Source of the DNA: a virus
Direction: 5' to 3' (one strand)
Virus record (IMG/VR): IMGVR_UViG_3300030107_003094
Coordinates: 1 to 34,695 of that record
Length of the DNA stretch: 34,695 nucleotides
A program made the translations under genes and the position numbers. The notes beneath the pieces are model-generated. The model ran no database searches. It worked only from the letters and a program-made list of their open reading frames with translations, and had not been told where the DNA came from. Positions within the stretch are counted from its first letter, which is position 1. Every line of letters begins with the position of its first letter. This document shows, in pieces, positions 10,501 through 17,323 of this stretch.

Positions 10501-11281
10501 AGCTATAGACGCAGCTCGTCTTTTTGTTTATTATAATTTATTTGGATTTACAAAAGTAATGAACCCTAAAATGTTTAGAGGGATGGTTGGAGGAACTAGT
10601 TTACAATGGAAACAATATGATTTTAATGAAATTGCTTTAGAGTATGAAATATTTAGAGCTGCTGCTTTTTCTCCAAAATACACTCAAGATTCTCCATTAA
10701 TAGCAGCTTCTATGCTAGGCCCAAGATTAATGATGCAAATAGCTAAAAAAGTTTTAAGAGGAGGCTCTCAAACTGCGAAATTATTTGGATTTTCTAAGCA
10801 ACAAGTAGAATATTGGACTAAGTTTATTAATATAAACAAAGAACTTGACGACAAAGCTCTTGATAGAGCTGCTAATTTAATGATGACAAGAGGTCTTTCT
10901 TCTCTTATTTCTGAAATAATGTATTATAGTTTTCCTCCTTATAGCCTTTTAAGAAGCGCATCAAATAAAATTAATCGATTAGTTGGAAGAAACAAGCTTA
11001 ATCAAAGAGCATTATTTGGAACATCTAGTCCATTAATATCGAAAGCTTTAAAAGTTGCTATTGCTTTAATGGTTTTTGGAAAAATAATTAGTAGAGGATA
11101 CGATGAAGGTGATGACCCGTGGTATATACAGGCTGCTAGAGATTTGCCATTTTCAGCTCATTTAACTTCTATTATGTTGTGGATGCATGATATACAGAAA
11201 AATGCTATTAGAGGTGCGAGACCTTATTTATTGTCTCCTTTTAAAGAAGCAGCTCAAGCTGTGGATGAATTTGTAGAATAA
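7592..11281 (+). CDS. Large (1229-residue) protein coupled to the giant polymerase gene, function unknown
   Basis: The ATG at 7592 overlaps the upstream stop as ATGA, with AAGGA seven bases before it; a TTG at 7586 is less likely. I recognise no catalytic domain. The protein is mostly helical and charged, with a Lys/Glu-rich coiled-coil-like segment around residues 40-80. The C-terminal 130 residues are more hydrophobic, with a possible membrane-active helix near residue 1165 (run of A/I/L/M/V/F). The C-terminus is acidic. Size, late position and tight coupling suggest an internal virion or ejection protein, or a partner of the polymerase. It could also be the second half of a split polymerase polyprotein, since large phage RNAPs carry long helical extensions. 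It is followed at once by the convergent terminator. Confidence 0.75.
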   Translation: MSYCDDKKLVAILTKEAQDEIEINLVAGIENIIEAPYNNSENLKNQLKEAKTYTDKKFLKEKIKQEKERYKSHLKLYNHLVDTSKQLLYDANPFVLPSEFVENQLDWVQGIFQEAFGQPSYSAKQKGIEVSGLNNPNLWDSGKINAILHLIKTREKQASKLAKQISPIYNTILKPLIVAASADRTGSALKLVRQTNELLDVYQQRGYPWKMSIIDPNTRQKNPISLQTINDKLAQVGARGDVEGLSDLQKSPAVSQLSEELLHDEVRNIIPKDIPTNPENFTKWRNSWGGKKFFEMIKFESERHDIGDGDSKYVMIPLHSEELGYNWLRKQRKNQIEKGEISIDPGDKENAFLVYRIPDNLDDFFKSIKKNKLITEDSLKEHLLPSELEEGFFTAQEHKVYKYEYIPNTIKPKRKYANWSKGVNYNNNIYEPSDGWMPELWESIDMQREWNDLFFEKVLKEGHQETLQELQRYLNEITPRLLEFDWSMEDIQELLDKVMDMGGMNFNLFQDKDGNWLSPNSHVRKVKYGYGYTQFEKPVNDAMMVETADVITKSYLPEIEAQLITDQNILESEDSDEGEIAESMERVAEFEDKKLYYESMLEHIDRVLYGDNETDSDKREMMLASRILATEGRTLFTDHKKRRKDKGIWNELVDQAFRADELTKVKLQLLKTTLALSHNPSLVNYLVDHVRAASGHADIEAGFLKLSYGDKQVADMFGDDITADKIRDMGLVVRGYMTAANLGWGTSLTNNFQRISSVINNGLEGTLYSMHAVRHGDDNGFSPQEIRQMVEETGVLHPGNAFIDMLTMGIDFAVGSEYKEFIMPVADITRLWKATSLPDFLNNSKNWDKLISSAEGRGASGEKLQYEELKRIKTDLYQVIHGEYKNNAEDRKKLKNRLSNLRLGLTLSHINRLVKWKLQWFPFGTNLLTMSGSEEQMRLEHAYQGMRFVYDMGRIDAPTTGDWKYTDSSEAIDAARLFVYYNLFGFTKVMNPKMFRGMVGGTSLQWKQYDFNEIALEYEIFRAAAFSPKYTQDSPLIAASMLGPRLMMQIAKKVLRGGSQTAKLFGFSKQQVEYWTKFININKELDDKALDRAANLMMTRGLSSLISEIMYYSFPPYSLLRSASNKINRLVGRNKLNQRALFGTSSPLISKALKVAIALMVFGKIISRGYDEGDDPWYIQAARDLPFSAHLTSIMLWMHDIQKNAIRGARPYLLSPFKEAAQAVDEFVE

Positions 11282-11289
11282 AAAAAATA

Positions 11290-11325
11290 AGGCAGGTAAC
11301 AGTGTACCAAGACTGCTACCCGCCT
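11290..11325. terminator. Terminator between convergent units, best on the minus strand
   Basis: Two 14-base arms (11290-11303 and 11312-11325) flank an 8-base loop. Read leftward, the arms pair completely because two positions become G-U wobbles, and the stem is followed by TTATTTTTTT. Read rightward, the same positions are A-C mismatches and the tail is TTTTCG, which is weaker. The arrangement implies it mainly stops the long leftward operon before it enters the giant genes, and only partly stops late transcription. Confidence 0.8.
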
Positions 11326-11330
11326 TTTCG

Positions 11331-11352
11331 TTAACCTATGGAGTCAGGTTAA
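11331..11352. repeat. Short perfect inverted repeat next to the terminator
   Basis: TTAACCT at 11331-11337 and AGGTTAA at 11346-11352 form a 7-bp stem with an 8-base loop. It sits five bases from the terminator stem and overlaps the last codons of the leftward 35-residue gene. It may add to termination in the rightward direction; it has no U-tract of its own. Confidence 0.4.
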
Positions 11353-11451
11353 TAATTTGCTAAGTTTATGTATCTCTTCATTTAATTTTTTTAGTAATTC
11401 TGCTATTTTATGTAATTTATCTGATATGTATTTATTTTTAGTATCACTCAT
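11344..11451 (-). CDS. Tiny helical (coiled-coil) protein, 35 residues
   Basis: This is the last gene of the leftward operon. Its ATG overlaps the stop of the previous gene (ATGAGTGA), with a strong AGGAGGAAC site before it, so translation is probably coupled. The product is almost entirely one amphipathic Lys/Leu/Glu/Ile-rich helix with heptad-like leucines, and has no Cys or signal sequence. The function is unknown; dimerisation or binding to a larger partner is a guess. The good ribosome-binding site and the overlap support it as real despite its size. Confidence 0.6.
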   Translation of the reverse strand: MSDTKNKYISDKLHKIAELLKKLNEEIHKLSKLLT

Positions 11452-11671
11452 TTGTTCCTCCTCCTATAACAAAATAAACACTTAATATTCCTATTTTTAT
11501 TGTTGTTAAATGGCTTGCAACATCAAGCTCAATCCAAAACAAATTTTTAAACAAATTAATTGTAAATACATATTGTTTTACAAACCCATTTATAATGCAA
11601 TGATTTATGTTTATTATAGGTGGTAATCCAAAATTCCATTTATATTTTATTTTAACTTCTGTTACTCCCAT
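11444..11671 (-). CDS. Hypothetical protein, 75 residues
   Basis: The start ATG directly follows the TGA of the resolvase gene, and AGGAGGGAA lies within that gene's end, so it is coupled to it. The protein is rich in beta-formers (alternating Ile/Val/Lys and aromatic residues), with no Cys pairs and no clear membrane helix. I do not recognise it. It ends in a glycine-rich GGGTNE tail whose codons also supply the SD site for the next gene. Confidence 0.6.
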   Translation of the reverse strand: MGVTEVKIKYKWNFGLPPIININHCIINGFVKQYVFTINLFKNLFWIELDVASHLTTIKIGILSVYFVIGGGTNE

Positions 11672-12148
11672 TCAAATTCCCTCCTGTTCTGCGTACATTC
11701 CGTACATTGTTATTAATACTGCATCAGCGTTCCATAGAGTTGCAGGTTTCTCTGTGTAAATTGATGCTATTTCTTTTAGTTTATTTTTTCTATCTTTTTT
11801 TATTTTAGGCAATTTCTCTCCTATTTTATTTTCCCAAAATTTCATCCATTTTTGTGGTGATACTTCTACTATTTTATTTATTCCTTTTATTGAATTAAGT
11901 ATTCCTAACCATGCTCCATAGTTTACTCCAAATTTAAATAAAGAACTTCTACCATCGTGAGGCATTGCATGAACTTTTTCTATATATGCTATAGCTTCTT
12001 TAGGTTGATATGCATTTAAAGCCATTGCAACAGTCAGTCTTCTTCCACTTATTAATTTGTCGCATTTGTATGTATTCATGTTTTTTGATTTTGAATTAGT
12101 AAAGCATAATGCTCCACTAGCACCTGGGTCTATTCCTATTATTGTCAT
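11672..12148 (-). CDS. RuvC-like Holliday-junction resolvase
   Basis: This 158-residue protein has the RNase H-like fold signature of RuvC-family resolvases. GIDPGASGA at the N-terminus gives catalytic D7, the IEKV strand gives E57, and NADAVLI near the end gives D142. A basic KNKLKEIA helix precedes the last acidic residue, as in phage resolvases. The length is normal for the family. Such enzymes cut four-way or branched DNA made by recombination and replication before packaging. It overlaps the upstream gene by four bases and lies in the replication and recombination operon with an annealing protein and an exonuclease, which fits that role. Confidence 0.85.
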   Translation of the reverse strand: MTIIGIDPGASGALCFTNSKSKNMNTYKCDKLISGRRLTVAMALNAYQPKEAIAYIEKVHAMPHDGRSSLFKFGVNYGAWLGILNSIKGINKIVEVSPQKWMKFWENKIGEKLPKIKKDRKNKLKEIASIYTEKPATLWNADAVLITMYGMYAEQEGI

Positions 12149-12453
12149 TGCGCATCTCTCCTATATGCATATTTATGTGGACTTTTAACATACTTTCTTT
12201 TGTATGTTTTTGTTGGTTTGACTGGTGGTTTATATTTGTCTCCTATTATTTCACCATCAAATGTATTTATTATCTTATCTGTTAATTTGTTACCAGCTTT
12301 ATATCCAATAGATGCATTATTTTTATAATGATTGCATCCGACTTTTAATGTTTCTTCTGGTATTTGCTTTGGGCGCTTACCTTGATTTAAATGGAACCAA
12401 TGGCATTTAAGGGAGACTTCAAAGAAGCACCCGTAGCAAGTTTTCTTATCCAA
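12145..12453 (-). CDS. Small Cys/His-rich, probably zinc-binding protein
   Basis: This 102-residue protein has CYGC at residues 6-9, then C17, H19/H22 and C40, enough for one zinc site in the N-terminal 40 residues. The C-terminal third is very basic (many Lys, Arg and Tyr), which suggests nucleic-acid contact. The start is a TTG at 12453: no ATG lies upstream of the Cys motif in this frame, and GGAG sits ten bases before the TTG. It overlaps the helicase gene by eight bases. The function is unknown; a helicase or resolvase accessory factor is inferred from position only. Confidence 0.65.
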   Translation of the reverse strand: MDKKTCYGCFFEVSLKCHWFHLNQGKRPKQIPEETLKVGCNHYKNNASIGYKAGNKLTDKIINTFDGEIIGDKYKPPVKPTKTYKRKYVKSPHKYAYRRDAQ

Positions 12454-13771
12454 TATTATCTTTCTCCGCCATATCTGAGTTCATGTAAAATTTACATCTA
12501 CCTCCATTAAATCCTACCATGTGAGTACCTATTTTACCATATCTACTTTTTGATACAATTACTTCACTTTTATATGGCGAATATCTTTCGCTATCAAAAT
12601 TGTGTCCATAGAATACAAACATAGCTGATTCAGCAGTTTGTTCAATTACACCTGATTCTGCATAATCACTCATTCGAGGTCTGGGGTCTAATCGTTTTTC
12701 TATTTCTCTATTTAATTGAGATACTAATATTGCAGAACAATCTTCTTGTTTGCATATCCATTTATATTCTTGCATTATTTTTTCTATCTCAAATCTTCTT
12801 CCTTCTTTTACTCCTTGAACATCTATTAATTGAATATAATCATCGATAACAACATCTGGTTTATTTTTTGCAATTTCTCTTAAGCAATCATCTAATGTTC
12901 TAACATTGTCATACATTATTAAATTCTCATAATCTTTTTTCATTTTCTCAGCTATTAAATCAAATTCTTCTTTACTTGTCTCTGATAAGTCATTTCGTCT
13001 TATATCTCCATATTTTAACCCATTTGATTCCATTACTACCATTTTCTTTAACATCTCCGTATTGCTCATTTCTCGATTAAATAAGATTACTTTGTATCCT
13101 TGTTCAATTAATCCTTTTACCATATTAATAACAAGAGTTGTTTTACCATGTCCAGGCCTTCCACCTAAAACAGTAATTTCTTTTCTTGTCATTCCACCTG
13201 CAAACATATCTAGATGTCCAAGATTAAATGGGATTAAATTAGAATCTTCTTCTACAACTGATTTCATTTCTTCTATCAGAATTTCCATAGTTCTTTCATA
13301 CGATGGTTGTATTTGTCTTAATTCGTTTATTAGTCTGCTATGTTTTTCTAATATACTTCCCACTTCTTTATAATTTTCGTAACTAGCGTTTAATAAAGCA
13401 GAAGCAGATTTAGCAGTTTCTCTTTGTATGTATTTTTCCCATATTATTTTTGCATAATTTTCTACATTACTATTGGATGTAAATTCTTCTGCCAATCCAG
13501 TAATATAATAAACCATGCTTTCGCCTTTATATTCTTTTACTTTGTCATTTAATGTTATTAAATCAACTTCTATGTTATTTTTGTACAACTCTTTAAATGC
13601 TTTCCATATTAATTTATTGTCACTATAATAAAAAGCTTCTTCTTCACGAATCCAAGCCATAGCTATTTCATGTTCTCTACTTCCTCCTTCTATCATGCAA
13701 GCTAATAAAGCTTTTTCAGCTTCTTCTGATGATGGCATTAATTTTACTTCGTTATTTTTGTTGTCTTCCAT
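12446..13771 (-). CDS. dnaB: Replicative DNA helicase, DnaB family
   Basis: This 441-residue protein has a typical DnaB layout: a helical N-terminal domain (about residues 12-115), a linker and a RecA-like motor. Walker A is GGRPGHGKTT with K210. The NREMS segment gives the catalytic E233. Walker B is VVIDDYIQL with D310/D311. The SQLNRE sensor is at 351-356. Such hexamers unwind DNA ahead of the fork and recruit primase. SD AAGGAG precedes the ATG, just after the methylase gene. No helicase loader, primase or DNA polymerase is visible in the window, so those are either host-supplied or encoded outside it. Confidence 0.95.
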   Translation of the reverse strand: MEDNKNNEVKLMPSSEEAEKALLACMIEGGSREHEIAMAWIREEEAFYYSDNKLIWKAFKELYKNNIEVDLITLNDKVKEYKGESMVYYITGLAEEFTSNSNVENYAKIIWEKYIQRETAKSASALLNASYENYKEVGSILEKHSRLINELRQIQPSYERTMEILIEEMKSVVEEDSNLIPFNLGHLDMFAGGMTRKEITVLGGRPGHGKTTLVINMVKGLIEQGYKVILFNREMSNTEMLKKMVVMESNGLKYGDIRRNDLSETSKEEFDLIAEKMKKDYENLIMYDNVRTLDDCLREIAKNKPDVVIDDYIQLIDVQGVKEGRRFEIEKIMQEYKWICKQEDCSAILVSQLNREIEKRLDPRPRMSDYAESGVIEQTAESAMFVFYGHNFDSERYSPYKSEVIVSKSRYGKIGTHMVGFNGGRCKFYMNSDMAEKDNIG

Positions 13772-13780
13772 TGTCTCTCC

Positions 13781-14614
13781 TTAAAACATCCCTAATTGGG
13801 ATTTTGGTTCATAATTAAGAATAAGATATTCTTTTCTTTTTTTTAATCTAGCTTTATCTGTTGTTCCAGAATAACTTTTTAACTCTATTGTTTTAATATT
13901 ATAATCACTATATAATTCCTTTACTTCTTCTCTATGGTCGTAACTAATCATAAACTTTGCTCCACCTTTATCTATTGCATCAACAGCTTCTTTAAATCTA
14001 AAATGGTCTTCAGAGTCAAAGTTGTTCATATAATAATCACCTTTATCTGTTGCTATGAAATATGGAGGGTCTAAGTACCAAAAATCATCTCTAGATGGTG
14101 GATATTTTTCTACTAATTCTGCAAAATCTAAATTTTCTACAGTTGTTCCACCAATATGTTCTCTTGAGTATTTTAGTTCTGTTTCCCAATCTTTATTCAT
14201 GTCTTTATTTTTAGAAAACGGAGTATGAATAAGTTTATTAAAGCTATGTCTTATACAGTAAAAGTATTTAGCAGCTTGTAATGGGTCAGGTATTGTAAAC
14301 TCATTTCCTTCTTTTATTTCGGTGCGAAAATCTAAAAACAATTTTCTAGATTTGGGAAGCCAATTAAGATAATGTATTAAATCATCTAAATTATGCATTA
14401 CACACATATACAGATTTACGATATTATTGTCTTTATCATTTACAACATTCCATTCTACTTTAGGTTTTCTAAAAAACATAGACAAACCACCAGCAAACAT
14501 TTCGAAGTACCTCTTATGAGGGGGTACAAGAGGAATAAATAATTTACTCATCTCATACTTACCCCCATAATAAGGAATTACAATAGGACAATCATACCAA
14601 TCATGCGACGGCAA
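13781..14614 (-). CDS. DNA adenine-N6 methyltransferase, D12 (Dam-like) class
   Basis: Counting from the TTG at 14614, the protein has 277 residues. YYGGK at 15-19 and YFEMFAGG at 36-43 form the S-adenosylmethionine site. NDKD is at 59-62 and the catalytic DPPY is at 182-185. These are the marks of D12-class N6-adenine methylases. I chose the TTG because GAGG lies six bases before it and family members begin a few residues before the GGK motif. An ATG at 14689 would overlap the upstream gene by 89 bases and has no SD. No matching restriction enzyme is near, so it is an orphan methylase, possibly protecting phage DNA from host nucleases. Confidence 0.85.
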   Translation of the reverse strand: MPSHDWYDCPIVIPYYGGKYEMSKLFIPLVPPHKRYFEMFAGGLSMFFRKPKVEWNVVNDKDNNIVNLYMCVMHNLDDLIHYLNWLPKSRKLFLDFRTEIKEGNEFTIPDPLQAAKYFYCIRHSFNKLIHTPFSKNKDMNKDWETELKYSREHIGGTTVENLDFAELVEKYPPSRDDFWYLDPPYFIATDKGDYYMNNFDSEDHFRFKEAVDAIDKGGAKFMISYDHREEVKELYSDYNIKTIELKSYSGTTDKARLKKRKEYLILNYEPKSQLGMF

Positions 14615-15383
14615 TTTTAGCCTCTTTTTCTGACCACTTTTTAATTGAAGAATACAATCTTCCTTCAATGTTGTGAGTGGATTGAGCATTTCTATTCATA
14701 TGGTGACTCAATACGTTAGTACCTACATTAAACAAATCCCAAAATGATTTAGGTTTATTAGCTATTAATGCTTGTGTAACCATTTCATTTGCTTGTATTG
14801 GAAACATTTTTAGAAAATCAATAACATGTCTATCTCTAAATTTAGTTCCCTGTAATACAGGAAATTCTTCTTTAAAGATTAGTTTTGTTTTATCCATGGT
14901 CTCCGAGATTACTTCATCGAAATCATCAAAAGAGATATTGGATTTGATATGCTTGTTCTTGTATTTAGCAGCTACTATACCTATAACAGCACCGTTTAAA
15001 CAGATTAATCTAAATGCTCCAGCCATAATGTTTACTCCAAGAGTCCCATCATAACTATTACCTACAACAATCTCAGGTGTCATTTCGTCATCTTTACCAA
15101 TCTTTATCATATGTTTAGGAAAATTCCATTTCATATGAACCGACCTTCCATTACCAAATGTAGTTACTTCTTTTACTTCTCCACCGTGTTTCTTTACAAT
15201 TGGTTCAGCTGCATCAATTATAGATTTATTTGTAACAAGCCTATAACTATCTGTCATGCAACTAAGCACTTGTCCTGTGTCTTCTCTCACTATGAATTTA
15301 TATCCTGTTGAGTCTATCTCTCTATCAGAATCAACTCCTATTGCTGGTATTTCTTTAACTGGAAACATTGCATTTTGTAACAT
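14601..15383 (-). CDS. DUF932-family phage protein
   Basis: This 260-residue protein matches the DUF932 pattern known from phages and plasmids: an N-terminal segment with SCMTDSYRLVTN, a central NSYDGTLGVN, and a following FRLICLNG strand. The family has no firmly established biochemical role, and nothing here adds one. The ATG overlaps the stop of the MazG-like gene (TAATG), and its own end overlaps the methylase start by 14 bases. Its place between nucleotide or DNA-modifying genes suggests a role in DNA metabolism, which is inference. Confidence 0.75.
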   Translation of the reverse strand: MLQNAMFPVKEIPAIGVDSDREIDSTGYKFIVREDTGQVLSCMTDSYRLVTNKSIIDAAEPIVKKHGGEVKEVTTFGNGRSVHMKWNFPKHMIKIGKDDEMTPEIVVGNSYDGTLGVNIMAGAFRLICLNGAVIGIVAAKYKNKHIKSNISFDDFDEVISETMDKTKLIFKEEFPVLQGTKFRDRHVIDFLKMFPIQANEMVTQALIANKPKSFWDLFNVGTNVLSHHMNRNAQSTHNIEGRLYSSIKKWSEKEAKIAVA

Positions 15384-15562
15384 TATTTCTCTCCTTTTTT
15401 TATTTGTATTAATTTAGCTGTTATATAGACTAAAGCATCAGCTACTTCTTCTAAAGCTTCTATAATCCAATCTCTCCCATCGAAAGGATTTAACTCTTCT
15501 TCGTATTCTCTTTTTCCTTTTTCTAGTCTATCCTCTATTAACTTAACTATTTCCTTGTTCAT
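15383..15562 (-). CDS. MazG-like short protein (possible nucleotide pyrophosphohydrolase)
   Basis: This 59-residue protein is shorter than a full MazG domain. It has a REYEEE helix, NPFDGRDWI, and an EALEEVADALVYI helix, a pattern often seen in small phage MazG-like proteins. In MazG enzymes these acidic helices bind magnesium and hydrolyse NTPs, and small forms work as multimers. The ATG overlaps the previous stop (ATGA) and its TAA overlaps the DUF932 start (TAATG), so it is translated as part of a coupled chain. The fold is fairly convincing; catalytic activity is not certain at this length. Confidence 0.6.
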   Translation of the reverse strand: MNKEIVKLIEDRLEKGKREYEEELNPFDGRDWIIEALEEVADALVYITAKLIQIKKGEK

Positions 15563-15669
15563 TTGAATGGCGATTCAAGAAATTTCTTTAATCCATCCCT
15601 TATTTTTTTAAAGAATATATCTTCTTTTCCTCTAAAATTATTTGGAATGTTTTTCTTTTTTTTTGGCAT
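15559..15669 (-). CDS. Tiny basic protein, 36 residues
   Basis: A very strong AGAGGAGGT site precedes the ATG, which follows the upstream stop without a gap, and the TGA overlaps the next start (ATGA). The product begins with MPKKKK and is rich in Lys and Phe, with one amphipathic helix. It is not recognised. Translational linkage on both sides is the main reason to call it a gene. Confidence 0.55.
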   Translation of the reverse strand: MPKKKKNIPNNFRGKEDIFFKKIRDGLKKFLESPFK

Positions 15670-16068
15670 TTATACCTCCTCTTTTTGATTTATTACTGGT
15701 GGAGCACTACCGAGCATTTTCCTCTCATTTTCTCTGATAGAATCCATGTTTTTATTTCTGTTTTGTATTATACTTCTTAAATAAGCAAATCCTTTTCCTT
15801 TTAAATAATGTCTGCTTTGATAATATTGTTCTATTCCCCAATTTAATACATTATCCTCTACATCTTTTAATCCGTACAAAAAATAAAAATATGTATCTCT
15901 ATTTTCTGTTTTTATATTTTCTGATACCAGTCTTGATATTTGTCTTAATAATGTTTTTGTTTTTTTACTTCTTTTTCCTAGTAAAGATAGAAGTTGCCTT
16001 GATTTGTTGTACTTTTTAAATACATTAAATCCACAGGCTGGACAATTAAATGCTTTTGTATCTTTCAT
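15670..16068 (-). CDS. Hypothetical protein with N-terminal CPACG motif
   Basis: From the ATG at 16068 the protein has 132 residues. It opens with a CPACG knuckle at residues 9-13, followed by a Lys/Arg-rich stretch and then a helical domain with many Tyr and Arg residues. Only one CxxC is present, so zinc binding would need dimerisation or other ligands. An earlier ATG at 16107 in the same frame would add 13 mostly Lys residues and lengthen the overlap with the upstream gene; neither start has a strong SD. The function is not recognised. Confidence 0.55.
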   Translation of the reverse strand: MKDTKAFNCPACGFNVFKKYNKSRQLLSLLGKRSKKTKTLLRQISRLVSENIKTENRDTYFYFLYGLKDVEDNVLNWGIEQYYQSRHYLKGKGFAYLRSIIQNRNKNMDSIRENERKMLGSAPPVINQKEEV

Positions 16069-16258
16069 CTTTTTTCGCTTTTTTTTGCATTTCATCGTGA
16101 ATTTCATTTAGCTTTTCATACGCAGGGTTATTTTTGTTTTTTCTCATTTGATTGTGAGCTTCTAAAAATCCTTCAGCTAATTCTTGTCCTACTTCTTCTA
16201 TTAGCTCTTTTTTTTTACCATTTTCACACAGATAACTTATCCATGACATTTTGCTCAT
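16046..16258 (-). CDS. Hypothetical protein, 70 residues
   Basis: GGAGAG lies four bases before the ATG. The product is highly charged and helical, with an N-terminal WISYLCENG and a Lys/Glu-rich C-terminal half that resembles a coiled coil. No enzymatic motif is seen. It overlaps its neighbours by 35 bases upstream and 23 bases downstream, which fits a tightly packed operon of small accessory genes. Confidence 0.55.
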   Translation of the reverse strand: MSKMSWISYLCENGKKKELIEEVGQELAEGFLEAHNQMRKNKNNPAYEKLNEIHDEMQKKAKKDERYKSI

Positions 16259-16460
16259 TATTCTCTCCTTTACATTTAAAACATATTTCTTTTATTTTTC
16301 CATAAGAAGGAAAATTATAATAAAAATATGTCTGTTTTTTTTGGCCGTAATATATCGCCTCCCAGCATACATTACATTTAATACAATGTTTTATTCTTTT
16401 ATCGGCTACTTTTGCATCATTGATTTTATCTCCCCATGGTTGTTTATTTTTCATTTTCAT
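16224..16460 (-). CDS. Small zinc-finger-like protein, 78 residues
   Basis: The Cys pattern is CIKCNVC (residues 26-32) and ICFKC (59-63), two knuckles about 30 residues apart. That is the spacing of a treble-clef or zinc-ribbon site that binds one zinc. The intervening segment is rich in Tyr and Lys. The role could be DNA, RNA or protein binding. The start overlaps the upstream gene and has only a weak SD; a second in-frame Met two codons later is equally possible. Confidence 0.6.
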   Translation of the reverse strand: MKMKNKQPWGDKINDAKVADKRIKHCIKCNVCWEAIYYGQKKQTYFYYNFPSYGKIKEICFKCKGENNEQNVMDKLSV

Positions 16461-16692
16461 AATTATATTCTATATCATCTCCTTTATTATATGGGTCTGC
16501 AGTTGTAGGTTCACCGTCAAGAGCTGCAATTACTACATCTTCTATTCTTTTTATTTTTCTTTCTAATAATGTTTCAGATTTAGGTTTATCATCTTCCGAT
16601 ATAATACTTTCTATTATATCTAATGCATTTAAATACCAATCTCTTTCCATTTTGTATTCTTCAGCTCGTGATGTTATTATATCTTTGTTCAT
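16444..16692 (-). CDS. Hypothetical acidic protein, 82 residues
   Basis: AGGAGATT precedes the ATG. The N-terminal half is helical (RAEEYKMERDWYLNALDII) and the C-terminal third is acidic and probably disordered. It has no Cys and no recognised family. It lies between two other small genes with a one-base gap upstream and a 17-base overlap downstream. Confidence 0.55.
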   Translation of the reverse strand: MNKDIITSRAEEYKMERDWYLNALDIIESIISEDDKPKSETLLERKIKRIEDVVIAALDGEPTTADPYNKGDDIEYNYENEK

Positions 16693-16693
16693 T

Positions 16694-16993
16694 TTAATCT
16701 CCTATTATTTTTACTTCTGTTTGATTTCCCCATCGATGCTTACCTAAATAGAATTGTCTATCTTCCGATGGATGATTGTCAGCATTTAATACCAGCACTG
16801 AAGATGCGCAGTCTGTATGCTCTAGGACAACAGCTTTTAACCCACTGTTAGTATCAACTAATTCACCAACAGCAACATCTTTTAAGTATGTAAAACCTTT
16901 AGCAGGTTTCCATATTGGTTTATCAATCATCGCACGTTGAGCAAGCTTGCGGGCCATTCCTATTTTCTTCTTTTGTTTCGTTTCTGGTTTCAA
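16694..16993 (-). CDS. Hypothetical protein, 99 residues
   Basis: The likely start is a TTG at 16993, nine bases after AAGGAG inside the preceding gene; this gives a 71-base overlap. A Met at residue 13 is an alternative but has a poorly placed SD. The first 25 residues are very basic and the rest appears to be a small beta-rich domain (alternating Val/Leu with Gly turns). I do not recognise the family. The long overlap means the two frames share codons, which lowers confidence in one of the two genes. Confidence 0.5.
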   Translation of the reverse strand: MKPETKQKKKIGMARKLAQRAMIDKPIWKPAKGFTYLKDVAVGELVDTNSGLKAVVLEHTDCASSVLVLNADNHPSEDRQFYLGKHRWGNQTEVKIIGD

Positions 16994-17171
16994 TGTCTTT
17001 TTCTCCTTGTATTATGTCTGACCTTATTTGAATAAAATCATGTTTTATTTTATGTGTAAACATATTATCTGCATCGAAATGTTCAGCTGCTTCTTCAGTA
17101 AACTGTAAAGCATTAATAACCATTTCTATTTCAGATTTTGTTAGTTTAATTACTGCGCTTGATTCTTTCAT
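16923..17171 (-). CDS. Hypothetical protein, 82 residues, with C-terminal CxxC
   Basis: The first gene after the structured leader at 17196-17268. AAGGAAT lies eight bases before the ATG. Residues 5-50 form charged helices; the tail ends with CSTCDD, a single CxxC pair. The last 71 bases are shared with the next gene in another frame. Nothing in the sequence points to a function. Confidence 0.55.
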   Translation of the reverse strand: MKESSAVIKLTKSEIEMVINALQFTEEAAEHFDADNMFTHKIKHDFIQIRSDIIQGEKDIETRNETKEENRNGPQACSTCDD

Positions 17172-17195
17172 TTTTATTCCTTAGTTATTGGGATT

Positions 17196-17268
17196 GAGGG
17201 CGGCCAAGAGGCACTAAGGAGAGATGAGAGGAAGTAAATAGTGAATATATACAACCGCCCTCATCTCT
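17196..17268 (-). ncRNA. Structured leader element A (two competing or pseudoknotted stems)
   Basis: GAGGGCGG (17196-17203) pairs with CCGCCCTC (17255-17262), an 8-bp closing stem. AGAGATGAG (17220-17228) pairs with CTCATCTCT (17260-17268), a 9-bp stem. The two share bases 17260-17262, so the RNA can either switch between them or, trimmed, form a pseudoknot. It ends about ten bases upstream of the SD of the next leftward gene. It is GC-richer than its flanks. A TATAAT-like box lies just upstream (17286-17291) without a good -35. No known riboswitch is recognised. Confidence 0.55.
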
Positions 17269-17323
17269 AATTTACATTATCTTGTATTATACAATCAATA
17301 TAACCTTAGTTTTTTATTACCAT

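Noticed and set aside
16251-16508. Plus-strand open frame of 85 codons
   Set aside because: It is antisense to two small leftward genes with SD sites, and its Phe/Ile-rich translation is what the complement of Lys-rich genes gives.
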